64,000 nt of DNA from JAGVPT01 sp963827085 (GCA_963827085.1 CAWGZY010000008.1:7655-71654), one strand, 5' to 3'; numbered from the stretch's first letter, positions 26,991 to 35,757 are shown. Notes: generated by a model not told the origin, from the letters alone. Numbers and translations are program-made.

Positions 26991-28081
26991 GTTTCCTTCG
27001 AATGAATGGGCGCTGGCTGCATTCTGTTTTTGGATTGAGCTGCGAGGAAATTGAATGCATTCAAAACGCGCTCTACTTCTAATTGCGTCATGCAAATATT
27101 TCCTATGGGGCATGCAGTGAGACTGCATTCGAGGCAATCAAGCTCCTCATTTCTTACCCAGCGATGGTTATCCCCGTAAGGGCCTTGTTGACGCGGATTG
27201 GTCGGGCCAAAAATTCCAAGCGTCGGAATGCCTAACGATGCCGCAATATGCATCGGACCCGAGTCGTTGCTTACAATAAATGCACATCGATGGATGATTG
27301 CGCCAAGTTGGGAAAGCGTTGTTTTTGGAATAATATGCCCCGGCATTTTCATCTGCTTTTGTATATAACGAACGTCATCCTCTTCCCCGGGTCCCCAGAG
27401 CAAAATAATTGAAGCGCTATGGCGTTGGCTAATGAGATCGCCGAGGCGTGCGTAATGTTCAAGCCCCCATCGTTTGGTATACCATCCTCCGCTAGGGTTC
27501 AATCCAACAACCGGCTTTCCATCAAGGTTTTCTCCGCGAAACCATTCTGCCGCAAATTGTTTTTCCCGGTCTGCGAGCGGAAAATATGGTTGAAAATGAT
27601 TTACGGGAATGCCAATTCTGTGCAAGGCATCCAGATTGAAGTCAATGTTGTGAATGTTGCCGGTACGAGGCGGAATAATAATGTTGTAGGCATATTTCCG
27701 CCATCGAAACGGGAATCCAGCTCGGAATCGTGCGCCACTTAATCCGGTAATGATCGCAGACCGTGGATTAGAAAAAAGGTCGATGATGAGATCATACTTC
27801 TTTTCCCTGACTTGTCGAATTATTCCTACGCTCGAATCACTTTTCCGGTCAAACGTAAGGACGTTCGCCAACCAGGGATTGCCGATGACTACGTCGGCGG
27901 CAAATTTATCGGTCAAAAAATCAATCTGCGCAAGAGGGAAATGGTCATGCAAATTCTGAACAACCGGTGTCGATAGCAACACATCTCCGATCGCTCGAAG
28001 CTTGATGACGAGAATCCGGTTGATGTTTTCTAAGCGCAAAAGGATATTAAAGTGCTTGATAGACAAGAATAAGTGGATCAA
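26987..28081 (-). CDS. GT9 heptosyltransferase-like glycosyltransferase
   Basis: A 364-residue family 9 glycosyltransferase with a full set of motifs: ILVIKLRAIGDVLLSTPVVQNL at the N-terminus, LNPSGGWYTKRWGLEHYARL in the middle and VSNDSGPMHIAASLGIPTLGIFGPT in the donor site. The later cysteines (CLECSLTACPIGNICM) are typical. It is the first of a two-gene minus-strand unit with the GT9-like gene at 25809, which it overlaps by 4 bp. Both are convergent with the plus-strand polysaccharide block and probably act on a lipooligosaccharide core or similar acceptor. Confidence 0.88.
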   Translation of the reverse strand: MIHLFLSIKHFNILLRLENINRILVIKLRAIGDVLLSTPVVQNLHDHFPLAQIDFLTDKFAADVVIGNPWLANVLTFDRKSDSSVGIIRQVREKKYDLIIDLFSNPRSAIITGLSGARFRAGFPFRWRKYAYNIIIPPRTGNIHNIDFNLDALHRIGIPVNHFQPYFPLADREKQFAAEWFRGENLDGKPVVGLNPSGGWYTKRWGLEHYARLGDLISQRHSASIILLWGPGEEDDVRYIQKQMKMPGHIIPKTTLSQLGAIIHRCAFIVSNDSGPMHIAASLGIPTLGIFGPTNPRQQGPYGDNHRWVRNEELDCLECSLTACPIGNICMTQLEVERVLNAFNFLAAQSKNRMQPAPIHSKET

Positions 28082-28124
28082 AAATACGAAATTTCACAGG
28101 GGATGTCAACGAAGAGGGTTTCGG

Positions 28125-28826
28125 TCATATTTCATCCAAAAGCATGAAGTTTGAGTTTCGGCGAGAAGATGGCGAAATTTTTTCAGACGCAAATTTTTCT
28201 TTTTCCGGGAAAACACATCCGTCGTAGAGAGGGCACTGGCCGCAGCGAGGACGCTGCGCAAGGCACACTGTTCGGCCAAACCTGATAAGATTAGTATGAA
28301 ACGAATACGATTTCCCCTTCGGTACAAAAGGCCTCATCGCCTCGAATGTTTGATCGGGGGTCTTCGTCTTGACCAAACCGAGTCTGTTGCAAATTCTATG
28401 AATGTGCGTGTCGACCGGAAATACATCCCGCCGAAGAGAAAAGAGAAGCACGCAGGCAGCGGTTTTGAATCCGATTCCATGAAAGGCTGTGAGTGTTGAA
28501 ATCACTTTATCATTATTCATCTCTTCAATCCCTCGAAGGCGATATGATCCGTAGTCCTTATGTATAGATCGAAGCAGAGCTTTGATACGTCCGCTCTTTT
28601 GATTCTTCATCCCGCCTACTTTAATTGCCGATGCAATAGCCCTAACCGGAGCTTCGGCTACTTTCTTCCACGTTGGAAAACGCCTTTGCAGTTCGAGGTA
28701 CGCCCTGTGACTGTTTCGGTCATTTGTGTTTTGCGAAAGCAATGTTCCTATCAACATGTCAAGCGGGTCGGTTCGCTTCTTCTTTTGGCGCGGAGTACCC
28801 GAGGTGGAGTTCGAGTAAGTGGACAT
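28125..28826 (-). CDS. nth: Endonuclease III-type DNA glycosylase/AP lyase
   Basis: A HhH-GPD DNA glycosylase that excises oxidised pyrimidines and cuts abasic sites in base excision repair. The helix-hairpin-helix reads FHGIGFKTA with catalytic Lys at 121, and PVDTHIHR carries the essential Asp at 139. The 4Fe-4S loop is C188-x6-C195-x2-C198-x5-C204. The first ten residues in this frame (MSTYSNSTSG) look unlike the family, while the +1 frame upstream from an ATG at 28854 gives MTKDQAVARNVHLLELHLG, which fits better; a one-base frameshift may have cut the true N-terminus. The catalytic core is intact in either case. Confidence 0.85.
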   Translation of the reverse strand: MSTYSNSTSGTPRQKKKRTDPLDMLIGTLLSQNTNDRNSHRAYLELQRRFPTWKKVAEAPVRAIASAIKVGGMKNQKSGRIKALLRSIHKDYGSYRLRGIEEMNNDKVISTLTAFHGIGFKTAACVLLFSLRRDVFPVDTHIHRICNRLGLVKTKTPDQTFEAMRPFVPKGKSYSFHTNLIRFGRTVCLAQRPRCGQCPLYDGCVFPEKEKFASEKISPSSRRNSNFMLLDEI

Positions 28827-28850
28827 TGCGGGCTACGGCTTGGTCTTTCG

Positions 28851-28937
28851 TCATTGCGGGCCTTTATAGGGGATAACGATCAATCCTTTCTCGATGCCTT
28901 GAAAATACAATTCATACCATTGAATATCAAACGCCAT
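28851..28937 (-). CDS. Possible 28-residue reading frame upstream of nth
   Basis: An ATG at 28937 opens a 28-codon frame starting MAFDIQWYELYFQGIEKG whose stop overlaps the ATG at 28854 as ATGA, a typical coupling arrangement. The amino-acid mix looks protein-like, but the frame is too short to judge and abuts an inverted repeat at 28941. It may be a leader peptide, a remnant or chance. Confidence 0.25.
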   Translation of the reverse strand: MAFDIQWYELYFQGIEKGLIVIPYKGPQ

Positions 28938-28940
28938 TAA

Positions 28941-29020
28941 TAGCTGTAGGACACCTATGCGGGAAATCACAAAATATTAAAATTTTTAGTACAGCAAATC
29001 AAAAAGGTGTCCTACAGCTA
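28941..29020. repeat. 16-bp perfect inverted repeat flanking 48 bp
   Basis: The 16 bases TAGCTGTAGGACACCT (28941-28956) are repeated exactly in reverse complement at 29005-29020, separated by 48 A+T-rich bases. The pair lies between nth and lysC. It has no T-tract suited to a terminator and looks like terminal repeats of a tiny non-autonomous element, or a protein-binding pair. No transposase is near. Confidence 0.6.
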
Positions 29021-29105
29021 TCCACGAATTGATTTGCGCCAAAAAGAACTGTATATTGACAGCAATTGATGCGCGGTATTCAGCAACGCAGTACAATCTT
29101 AATTT

Positions 29106-30500
29106 ATGATCGTCATGAAATTTGGCGGGACATCTGTAGAAGATGCTCGCGCTATTGACAATGCAATCGCCCTCGTCGCACGGCAACAAAAACAACATCC
29201 GGTCGTAGTCCTCTCCGCAATCGCAGGCGCTACAGATATCCTTCTAAAATCAGCCGAATTGTCCGTCGCCGAACGACTCGACGAAGCAACTCTCCTTTTA
29301 AACAATCTGCTTGAACGACACGTTCTTATTGCGGAAAACCTTATCGATTCTCGTTCGGCAGTACAACAACTCATATTCCAATTACGCAGCCGATTCGAAG
29401 AACTTAAGAACCTTTCCCAGAGCATTGCCATCCTCGGAGAGCTGACAAAACGATCGCTTGACACTATCGCATCAATGGGCGAGCTTATGTCCTCATTGAT
29501 TTTTTCAGAAGCGATGAAAGCAAAGAAATACCCCGTTGTGTGGCTTGACGCGCGTGCTTTCATGGTAACGGACGACCATTATGGAAACGCAACTCCGCTT
29601 TTCAAAGAAATCGATGAGAAGGCAAACGACGTAATCAGCCCGAATCTCAACGAAAACAATATTGTCGTCACCCAGGGTTTTATCGGCGCAACAACAAGGA
29701 AAATTACGACTACGCTTGGGCGGGGAGGATCGGACTATTCTGCCGCAATTATTGGCGCTGCATTAGATGCGGAAGAAATCCAAATTTGGACAGACGTTGA
29801 CGGAATACTTACTGCCGACCCGCAGATCACTCCGATGGCAAAGAAATTAAAGACAATTTCATACAAAGAAGCATCGGAGTTAGCCTACTTCGGGGCGAAG
29901 GTACTCCATCCCAGTACGATTCGCCCTGCCGTTCAAAAGAACATACCGGTCGTCGTATTGAATTCACGCCGGCCGAATTCAACGGGGACTCGCGTCGTAG
30001 CAAATCCTCCCCAATCAAACGTCTCGGTGAAATCGATAGCAAATAAGAAAGGGATTACCGTTGTCAATATCCAAGCAACGCGCTTCCTTTCTGCAAATCG
30101 ATTTATGGAATCGATTCTCGAAGTGTTCGATAGATATCACACCTCCGTCGACTTGGTGAACACTTCGGTCGCATCCGCCTCGTTAACGATTAGCAACACC
30201 GAACTGCTGACTGCAATCGTACCGGAACTTGAACAGTTTTCCGACGTCGTCGTTTTCAACAATAAAGCCATTGTCAGTATCATTGGAGAACGCCTTCATT
30301 CCACTGTAGGTGTTGCCGATAGAATTTTTCGATCGCTTGACGACATCGATGTTATGATGATCTCGCAGGGAGCCTCAGAGCTGAACATCAGCCTCGTTAT
30401 CGATAACCACAACGTGGTCAATGCGGTGCAGCGGCTCCACAAGGAATTCTTCGAACCTTTGCCTCAGGAAACACTTTTTGAAAACATTGCCACATCATGA
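29106..30500 (+). CDS. lysC: Aspartate kinase with ACT domains
   Basis: Aspartokinase, the first step from aspartate to lysine, threonine and methionine. The 464-residue protein opens with VMKFGGTSVEDA, the kinase signature, and has GRGGSDYSAAIIGAALDAEEIQIWTDVDG at residues 200-230, the nucleotide and aspartate site. Two ACT domains follow, around 310-380 and 390-450 (VSIIGERLHSTVGVADRIF), which usually bind lysine or threonine for feedback control. Its length and layout fit the LysC/ThrA-type monofunctional enzymes. dapA follows 55 bp downstream in the same direction, so both serve the lysine (diaminopimelate) branch. TTGACA at 29056 is a weak promoter candidate. Confidence 0.93.
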   Translation: MIVMKFGGTSVEDARAIDNAIALVARQQKQHPVVVLSAIAGATDILLKSAELSVAERLDEATLLLNNLLERHVLIAENLIDSRSAVQQLIFQLRSRFEELKNLSQSIAILGELTKRSLDTIASMGELMSSLIFSEAMKAKKYPVVWLDARAFMVTDDHYGNATPLFKEIDEKANDVISPNLNENNIVVTQGFIGATTRKITTTLGRGGSDYSAAIIGAALDAEEIQIWTDVDGILTADPQITPMAKKLKTISYKEASELAYFGAKVLHPSTIRPAVQKNIPVVVLNSRRPNSTGTRVVANPPQSNVSVKSIANKKGITVVNIQATRFLSANRFMESILEVFDRYHTSVDLVNTSVASASLTISNTELLTAIVPELEQFSDVVVFNNKAIVSIIGERLHSTVGVADRIFRSLDDIDVMMISQGASELNISLVIDNHNVVNAVQRLHKEFFEPLPQETLFENIATS

Positions 30501-30555
30501 ATCACAACTCTCTTGCCATCCCCCACACATCCAACCTGTAAAACATAGTATTTTT

Positions 30556-31449
30556 ATGGCACGTCAAAAGAAATTTCGCGGAACCGGAACTGCACTCGTC
30601 ACTCCGTTTAAAAAAGACGGAAGCATTGACGAGACGGCACTCCGGAAGTTAGTAGACTATCAGATTGCCGGAGGAGTTGAAGCCATTATCCCTATCGGCA
30701 CCACTGGAGAAAGTCCGAGCATCTCTTCCGATGAACATCGCCGAATCCTGGAAATTGTTATTGAGCGGTCGCGCGGCCGGATAAAAGTGTTTGCAGGAAG
30801 CGGAAGCAACTACACCAAAAGAGCAATAGAGTTAACTCATCTGGCAAAAGATCTCGGAGCTGACGCTGCAATTCTTGTTGCTCCCTATTACAACAAGCCG
30901 ACGCAGGAGGGTTATTTTCAACACTACCGGGCCGTGGCGGAGGCGGTGGATATTCCTTTGATTGTTTACAACGTTCCGGGCCGGACCGGCGGAAATATTG
31001 CAGCTTCAACAACACTGCGGATGGCAGAAGAAATCCCGTCAATTATGGCTGTGAAAGAAGCTTCCGGAAATATTGCGCAGATTATGGAAATTGCACGCAA
31101 CAGGCCGAAGCATTTTTCGCTCCTCTCCGGCGACGATGCAATTACGCTGCCGATTTTATCGGTCGGGGGCGATGGATGTATTTCGGTGGTGGCAAATCAA
31201 CTCCCGAAGGATTTTTCGGACATGGTCCGGGCAGGATTGTCAGGAAATTGGAAAAAAGCACTGCAACTGCACAATAAACTTTTGCCCCTGATGAACGCAA
31301 ACTTTATTGAGACAAATCCAATTCCTGTAAAAGCATCGCTTGCGATGATGGGAATGATCGATGAAGTGTACCGGCTGCCACTCGTTCCAATGGGCTCAAA
31401 AAATAGAAAAGTGCTTAAAACAATACTGCATAATCTCCGCTTGATCTAA
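30556..31449 (+). CDS. dapA: 4-hydroxy-tetrahydrodipicolinate synthase
   Basis: DapA condenses pyruvate and aspartate semialdehyde in diaminopimelate/lysine synthesis. The 297-residue protein starts at the ATG at 30556, although the frame is open further upstream inside lysC. Visible are GTALVTPF at the N-terminus, IPIGTTGESPSI, the tyrosine of YYNKPTQEG and VPGRTGGNI, and the Schiff-base lysine in MAVKEASGN near residue 163. The last codons (KNRKVLKTILHNLRLI) lie in a segment that is tandemly duplicated just downstream, so a short second copy of the 3' end follows. A good terminator lies about 35 bp past the stop. Confidence 0.94.
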   Translation: MARQKKFRGTGTALVTPFKKDGSIDETALRKLVDYQIAGGVEAIIPIGTTGESPSISSDEHRRILEIVIERSRGRIKVFAGSGSNYTKRAIELTHLAKDLGADAAILVAPYYNKPTQEGYFQHYRAVAEAVDIPLIVYNVPGRTGGNIAASTTLRMAEEIPSIMAVKEASGNIAQIMEIARNRPKHFSLLSGDDAITLPILSVGGDGCISVVANQLPKDFSDMVRAGLSGNWKKALQLHNKLLPLMNANFIETNPIPVKASLAMMGMIDEVYRLPLVPMGSKNRKVLKTILHNLRLI

Positions 31450-31484
31450 ACGATCGCAAATAATTGGCACAAAGGAATTCCAAC

Positions 31485-31515
31485 AAAAAACCCCGATTTG
31501 GTTCCGGGGTTTTTT
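31485..31515 (+). terminator. dapA terminator (copy 1)
   Basis: AACCCCG/CGGGGTT hairpin (stem cores 31491-31495 and 31505-31509) flanked by six A on one side and six T on the other, so it can act in both directions. It ends the lysC-dapA transcript. Confidence 0.85.
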
Positions 31516-31538
31516 GTTTTACCCGTTATCTGGTTTTT

Positions 31539-31622
31539 CTCGTTCCCAATCTCTGATTGGGAAAGCAAGGTCAGAAGCTTCGCTTCGTGATAGTACGTTC
31601 CCAAACGGAGTTTGGGAACGAG
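31539..31622. repeat. Paired GTTCCCAA palindromic element (copy 1)
   Basis: Two short palindromes, TTCCCAATCTCTGATTGGGAA and CGTTCCCAAACGGAGTTTGGGAACG, lie about 30 bp apart. Together they form a larger inverted repeat ending CTCGTTCCCAA/TTGGGAACGAG. It resembles small dispersed repeats of bacterial intergenic regions. Confidence 0.65.
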
Positions 31623-31625
31623 ATG

Positions 31626-31676
31626 AAAAATAGAAAAGTGCTTAAGACAATACTGCATAATCTCCGCTTGATCTAA
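31626..31676 (+). pseudogene. Duplicated last codons of dapA (non-functional fragment)
   Basis: A second copy of the dapA 3' end, 16 codons plus stop, separated from any start. One substitution changes AAA to AAG in a lysine codon or its neighbour and does not alter the stop. It is a by-product of the 227-bp duplication. Confidence 0.75.
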
Positions 31677-31711
31677 ACAATCGCAAATAATTAGCACAAA
31701 GGAATTCCAAC

Positions 31712-31742
31712 AAAAAACCCCGATTTGGTTCCGGGGTTTTTT
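31712..31742 (+). terminator. Terminator (copy 2)
   Basis: An exact second copy of the dapA terminator hairpin, 227 bp downstream of the first. It can also stop the minus-strand ABC permease transcript, which ends at 32024. Confidence 0.75.
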
Positions 31743-31765
31743 GTTTTACCCGTTATCTGGTTTTT

Positions 31766-31849
31766 CTCGTTCCCAATCTCTGATTGGGAACGCAAGGTCA
31801 GAAGCTTCGCTTCGTGTTAGTACGTTCCCAAACGGAGTTTGGGAACGAG
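31766..31849. repeat. Paired GTTCCCAA palindromic element (copy 2)
   Basis: Second copy of the element at 31539, carried in the duplicated unit. Here the first palindrome is followed by CG (GGGAACG), which makes it more perfect than copy 1 (GGGAAAG). Confidence 0.65.
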
Positions 31850-32023
31850 ATGATTGGGAAGGTAACGTTAGGGTTCCTGTTTGACCTAGTACGTTCCGAT
31901 GCTGACTTTGGGGACGAGAGGACGAGATGAAATAATAGTGCAAGTACTTTGCACTGTGCGGGTGTTGAAGAAGACGAAACCATTTAACCAGAGTACGGCA
32001 GCTTATACTCTTACCTTTGTCGG

Positions 32024-33274
32024 TTATACATTTGTCGTAATCCAGCGATACATTTCTTTCAGATTCGGGCGCTTGCCAGTAAGTAAAATGCCGATCCGAA
32101 ATACTTTCGCGGCAACCCACATCATTCCGACAATCGACGCAGACAACGTAACAAGCGATAGCAGAATCTCCCAAAGATCCGGAGCCTGGATTGACAGCCG
32201 AAGCGCCATCATTGTCGGAGTCAGGAGAGGTATCTGCGATAATACTTTTACCATTGTCGAATCCGGGTTTTGCATTGCCGGAATCGCAAGGGCAATCGGA
32301 AACATGACAAGGATCGTCACGTACGCCGTCATTTGCTGAGCTTCCTGCTCGGTGGAAACGGGAGCACCCGCAGTGATGAAAATTGCGACATACAACAGGT
32401 AGCCGAGGACAAAGTACACCAGAAGAAGTGCGATATGGTCGAATGAAACAAACGGAGTCGGCATTGAAAAATTGACCCCGACCAAAATCATTAACCAAAA
32501 AGAAATCGTCGTCAAACCGAGAAGTGAAAGGCCCAAAATCTTTCCGACAAGTAATTCCCGAGAAGAGCACGAGGACATCAAGACTTCAACAATCCGGTTT
32601 GACTTCTCTTCGATGAGGCTCCGAATCAACATCTGTCCGCTCGTCATCACGAGCATGAACAGCATCATGATAAAAATATACCCCGTGAAAAACGTCTCGA
32701 GGAAGCCGGACTCTTTTTCTTCCCCCTTCGACGACACTTTGATCGTTTTGATGTCGACGTCAGTTGAGAGGTCTCGAATGGCTTTCGAGTTATAGCCTCT
32801 GGCTTCAAGACGTCGTTCGATAATGACATCTTCGAGGATCTTCGAAAAACGTTCCTGGTCTCTGATATTCCCGACGTTTTCAGACCGATACTCAATTTTT
32901 CCTTTCTCCATCACATCGACCGGAAGAAGAAAATATCCTTCGATTTCGTTATCCAGTATCTTCGCCGTTGCAAGGATCTTCAGGTGCTCACGCGAACGGT
33001 CATTGTCTGTAATCTTCACAAGCTGATAATTTGCAGAACTGTCCGGAAGTTTGAACTTTGCAATACGCTGGCTGAGATACGGGAGGAGCGAGTCCGTCTC
33101 GTCAATAACGCCGATCGTACGCATCTTTTCATCGGCTTTCGACGCGAGTAAACTTGGTATTACCGTAAAAACCGCAATAATCATCGGCATCATAAACAAA
33201 CCGATGATGAATGCTTTTGTCTTTACACGTTCCAAAAACTCCCATTTGGCGATCCGGAGCGATTTATTTTCCAT
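32024..33274 (-). CDS. ABC-2 type (NatB-like) exporter permease
   Basis: A 416-residue permease with one N-terminal helix (about 20-40), a large external domain (about 45-170) and six C-terminal helices. This is the layout of the NatB/YhaP ABC-2 family. Its start overlaps the end of the ATPase gene by 11 bp, so the pair forms one exporter. NatAB relatives pump sodium, and others export drugs or peptides; the substrate cannot be inferred. It ends 171 bp from the duplicated element downstream of dapA, with which it converges. No catalytic residues would be expected and none is seen. Confidence 0.87.
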   Translation of the reverse strand: MENKSLRIAKWEFLERVKTKAFIIGLFMMPMIIAVFTVIPSLLASKADEKMRTIGVIDETDSLLPYLSQRIAKFKLPDSSANYQLVKITDNDRSREHLKILATAKILDNEIEGYFLLPVDVMEKGKIEYRSENVGNIRDQERFSKILEDVIIERRLEARGYNSKAIRDLSTDVDIKTIKVSSKGEEKESGFLETFFTGYIFIMMLFMLVMTSGQMLIRSLIEEKSNRIVEVLMSSCSSRELLVGKILGLSLLGLTTISFWLMILVGVNFSMPTPFVSFDHIALLLVYFVLGYLLYVAIFITAGAPVSTEQEAQQMTAYVTILVMFPIALAIPAMQNPDSTMVKVLSQIPLLTPTMMALRLSIQAPDLWEILLSLVTLSASIVGMMWVAAKVFRIGILLTGKRPNLKEMYRWITTNV

Positions 33275-34436
33275 GTGCAGCCTCCTCTCCTAACAGCTGC
33301 AATTCAGCTGTAACGACTTTTCGTATTCTGATATATTTGACGAACGAATAAACTGAGGTTACGAGAAGAACCAACGACACATTCCACGACGGTTCCCCCT
33401 TTTTTAACGTGAGAATCGCCAGAACCAATGTTGCAACAGCCGCAAAGACGAAAATGAGCATTTGCTTTCGCACTCTCATATCGCCGGCAACAGTTTTTAC
33501 TTTGAGAACGGCCGCCGCACTTTCAACCCGCTCCCCTGTTTCTTCCGGCAATCCTACAACATCAAGAAATATTGAATTCAACGACGGCTCCACAAATTCG
33601 AATTTTCTGATTTCCACTTTCGATGAGATCGAAGAAAGCAATTCCCGCGAAGAAACAGTCCCGTTTAATTCCAGTTCAGCATAATTCTCGTAGACCGTCG
33701 CCTTCTTCACTTGCGGCAACGCCGGAATGAACGATCCATCGCCGACAAACTCAACATGGACGGAATTCTTCCCGAATTTCGCTTTCACCTCTTTCATGCT
33801 TCCCTCGAGAACGATTTTTCCCCGATTGATGAGGCAAATCTCGTCGCATAACTTCTCTGCGGAATCCATTTGATGGGTCGAAAAGATGATTGCCTTTCCC
33901 TGCTGCTTCAATTCCTGCAAAATATCTTTCAACACGATTTGATTCACCGGGTCGAGGCCGGAGAACGGCTCGTCAAGCACAATGTACTCGGGGTCGTGAA
34001 GGATTGATGTGATGAACTGCGCTTTCTGCTGATTTCCTTTGGAAAGTTCTTCCACTTTTCTTTTTGCGTAATCCTCAATGTCAAACCGACGAAGCCATTC
34101 GAGCGCTTTCTGTTTGGCCACCACGCCGGTCATTCCGCGCAAACCCGCGAAGTACACTATCGTATCCAACAATTTATTCTTTTTATACAGTCCCCGCTCT
34201 TCGGGCAAATATCCTATCCGGTTTTGGACGTTGCGGTCAAACCGTGCGCCGTCGAACGTCACCGTTCCTTTGTCGGGCGTAATGATATTGAGTATCATCC
34301 GAATTGTGGTGGTCTTCCCTGCCCCGTTCGGGCCGATAAGACCAAAAATTTTTCCCGCAAACACTTGCAGCGACACGTCATCAACAGCAACGACGTTTGC
34401 ATATTGCTTTCGAAGATTTTCTGCTTTGATCATCAT
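33264..34436 (-). CDS. ABC exporter ATP-binding protein (NatA-like) with C-terminal membrane helices
   Basis: A 390-residue ABC ATPase. Walker A is GLIGPNGAGKTTT near residue 35, the signature is LSKGNQQKAQF and Walker B is YIVLDEPFSGLDP, followed by the switch His of FSTHQMDSAE. Residues 215-310 resemble the DUF4162-like domain common in NatA proteins. The last 70 residues add two hydrophobic helices (MLIFVFAAVATLVLAILTL and SLVLLVTSVYSFVKYI), which is unusual because this subunit is normally peripheral. It lies 22 bp after asnS and overlaps the permease by 11 bp, so asnS-ATPase-permease may be one transcript. An ATG three bases later is an equal start. Confidence 0.88.
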   Translation of the reverse strand: MMIKAENLRKQYANVVAVDDVSLQVFAGKIFGLIGPNGAGKTTTIRMILNIITPDKGTVTFDGARFDRNVQNRIGYLPEERGLYKKNKLLDTIVYFAGLRGMTGVVAKQKALEWLRRFDIEDYAKRKVEELSKGNQQKAQFITSILHDPEYIVLDEPFSGLDPVNQIVLKDILQELKQQGKAIIFSTHQMDSAEKLCDEICLINRGKIVLEGSMKEVKAKFGKNSVHVEFVGDGSFIPALPQVKKATVYENYAELELNGTVSSRELLSSISSKVEIRKFEFVEPSLNSIFLDVVGLPEETGERVESAAAVLKVKTVAGDMRVRKQMLIFVFAAVATLVLAILTLKKGEPSWNVSLVLLVTSVYSFVKYIRIRKVVTAELQLLGEEAAHGK

Positions 34437-34458
34437 TATAGGGCTCTTGAAGAATCGT

Positions 34459-35757
34459 TTATGGTGTCAACCGATAAATCATTCTGGCGAATGGTATGGT
34501 TTCCCGCACATGGTCCAAACCGCAGATCCACGAGACGGTCCGTTCAACTCCGAGGCCGAAACCGGCATGCGGAACGGAACCGTAGCGGCGTAAATCGAGG
34601 TACCATTCGAAGGCAGACTGAGGCAGGTTGTGTTCCTTCAATCGTGCCACAAGCGTTTCGTAATCGTCTTCACGCTGGCTTCCCCCGATGATTTCTCCGT
34701 ACCCTTCCGGAGCCAGCACATCAACGGCGAGGGCGAGCTTTTCGTTCTTCGGGTCGCGTTTCATGTAGAACGCTTTCACCTGCGATGGATAGCGATGGAC
34801 CATCACAGGCCGGTCATATTGCTCGGAAATCGTCGTTTCGTCCGTTCCCCCGAGGTCATTTCCCCATTCAAATGCGATCCCTTTCTTGTGGAGGATGTCG
34901 ACAGCTTCGTCGTACGTAATCCGCGGCAGAGGACGTTTAACATTTTCCAGAAATTTCGTATTGCGCTCGAGCGTTTTCAGTTCGGGCATACGATTCTTCA
35001 ACACATTTGTTACGATGTGCTCCAAAAATTCTTCCGCTAAATCCATATCGTCATCCAGGTCATTAAAAGCAACTTCCGGCTCGACCATCCAGAATTCAGC
35101 AAGATGCCGGCGCGTCTTAGATTTTTCTGCACGGAATGTTGGACCAAAAACATAGACCTTTCCAAACGACATTGCTCCGGCTTCACCGTACAGCTGGCCG
35201 GATTGCGTGAGGTATGCCTTGCCAAGATCGAAATAATCGGTCTCGAAAAGAGTGCTAGTTCCTTCGCATGCAGCCGGAGTAAAGATCGGTGCGTCGAGGA
35301 GAAGAAAACCGCGGGTATCAAAAAATTCCCGTATGGAACGAATAATTTCATGCCGAACACGCAGGATCGCGTGCTGCCGCTCGGATCGAAGCCACAAATG
35401 CCGGCGGTCCATAAGAAACTCAACGCCATGTTCCTTTGGCGTGATCGGATACTCTTTTGCGATGGAAATAATTTCAAGACCCGAAACATCCATCTCGTAT
35501 CCGCCGGGAGCGCGATCTTCCTTGCGGATTTTTCCTGTTACGCGGAGAGAAGATTCCTGGGTCAATTCATCAAACCGATTGAAGACATCCTCACTAACGT
35601 TTGATTTGACAATGACGGCCTGCATCAATCCAGTGCCGTCTCGGATTACAATAAACCTAATTTTTCCGCTTGACCGTTTGGTGTATACCCATCCCGAAAT
35701 CGTAACAGTTTCGCCGGCACAATGAGAAAGATTTTCAATGTATATTCGTGAACTCAT
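34459..35757 (-). CDS. asnS: Asparaginyl-tRNA synthetase
   Basis: AsnRS charges tRNA-Asn directly. The 432-residue protein starts at the ATG at 35757 (MSSRIYIENL); a longer frame to 35814 is unlikely. An OB-fold anticodon domain comes first (about 1-105, with ISGWVYTKRSSGKIRFIVIRDG-like sequence). The class II core has motif 2 FRAEKSKTRRHLAEF and motif 3 GFGLGVERTV. The LYGEAGAMSFGKVYVFGPTFRAE stretch is typical of AsnRS, not AspRS. The presence of AsnRS argues that Asn-tRNA is made directly here. Confidence 0.93.
   Translation of the reverse strand: MSSRIYIENLSHCAGETVTISGWVYTKRSSGKIRFIVIRDGTGLMQAVIVKSNVSEDVFNRFDELTQESSLRVTGKIRKEDRAPGGYEMDVSGLEIISIAKEYPITPKEHGVEFLMDRRHLWLRSERQHAILRVRHEIIRSIREFFDTRGFLLLDAPIFTPAACEGTSTLFETDYFDLGKAYLTQSGQLYGEAGAMSFGKVYVFGPTFRAEKSKTRRHLAEFWMVEPEVAFNDLDDDMDLAEEFLEHIVTNVLKNRMPELKTLERNTKFLENVKRPLPRITYDEAVDILHKKGIAFEWGNDLGGTDETTISEQYDRPVMVHRYPSQVKAFYMKRDPKNEKLALAVDVLAPEGYGEIIGGSQREDDYETLVARLKEHNLPQSAFEWYLDLRRYGSVPHAGFGLGVERTVSWICGLDHVRETIPFARMIYRLTP

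Larger units (their letters stand above)
31399..31852 (+). repeat. Tandem duplication of a 227-bp unit covering the dapA 3' end
   Basis: Positions 31399-31625 recur at 31626-31852 with five single-base differences by eye. Each unit holds the last codons and stop of dapA, a terminator and a palindromic element. It accounts for most of the 31450-32023 gap. The remainder (31853-32023) is A+T-moderate sequence with a third, degenerate piece of the palindromic element near 31890-31920 and no gene. Confidence 0.9.

Noticed and set aside
31746..32570. 274-codon minus-strand frame overlapping the ABC permease
   Set aside because: It runs in another frame through the real permease and the duplicated repeat; composition is unlike a protein.
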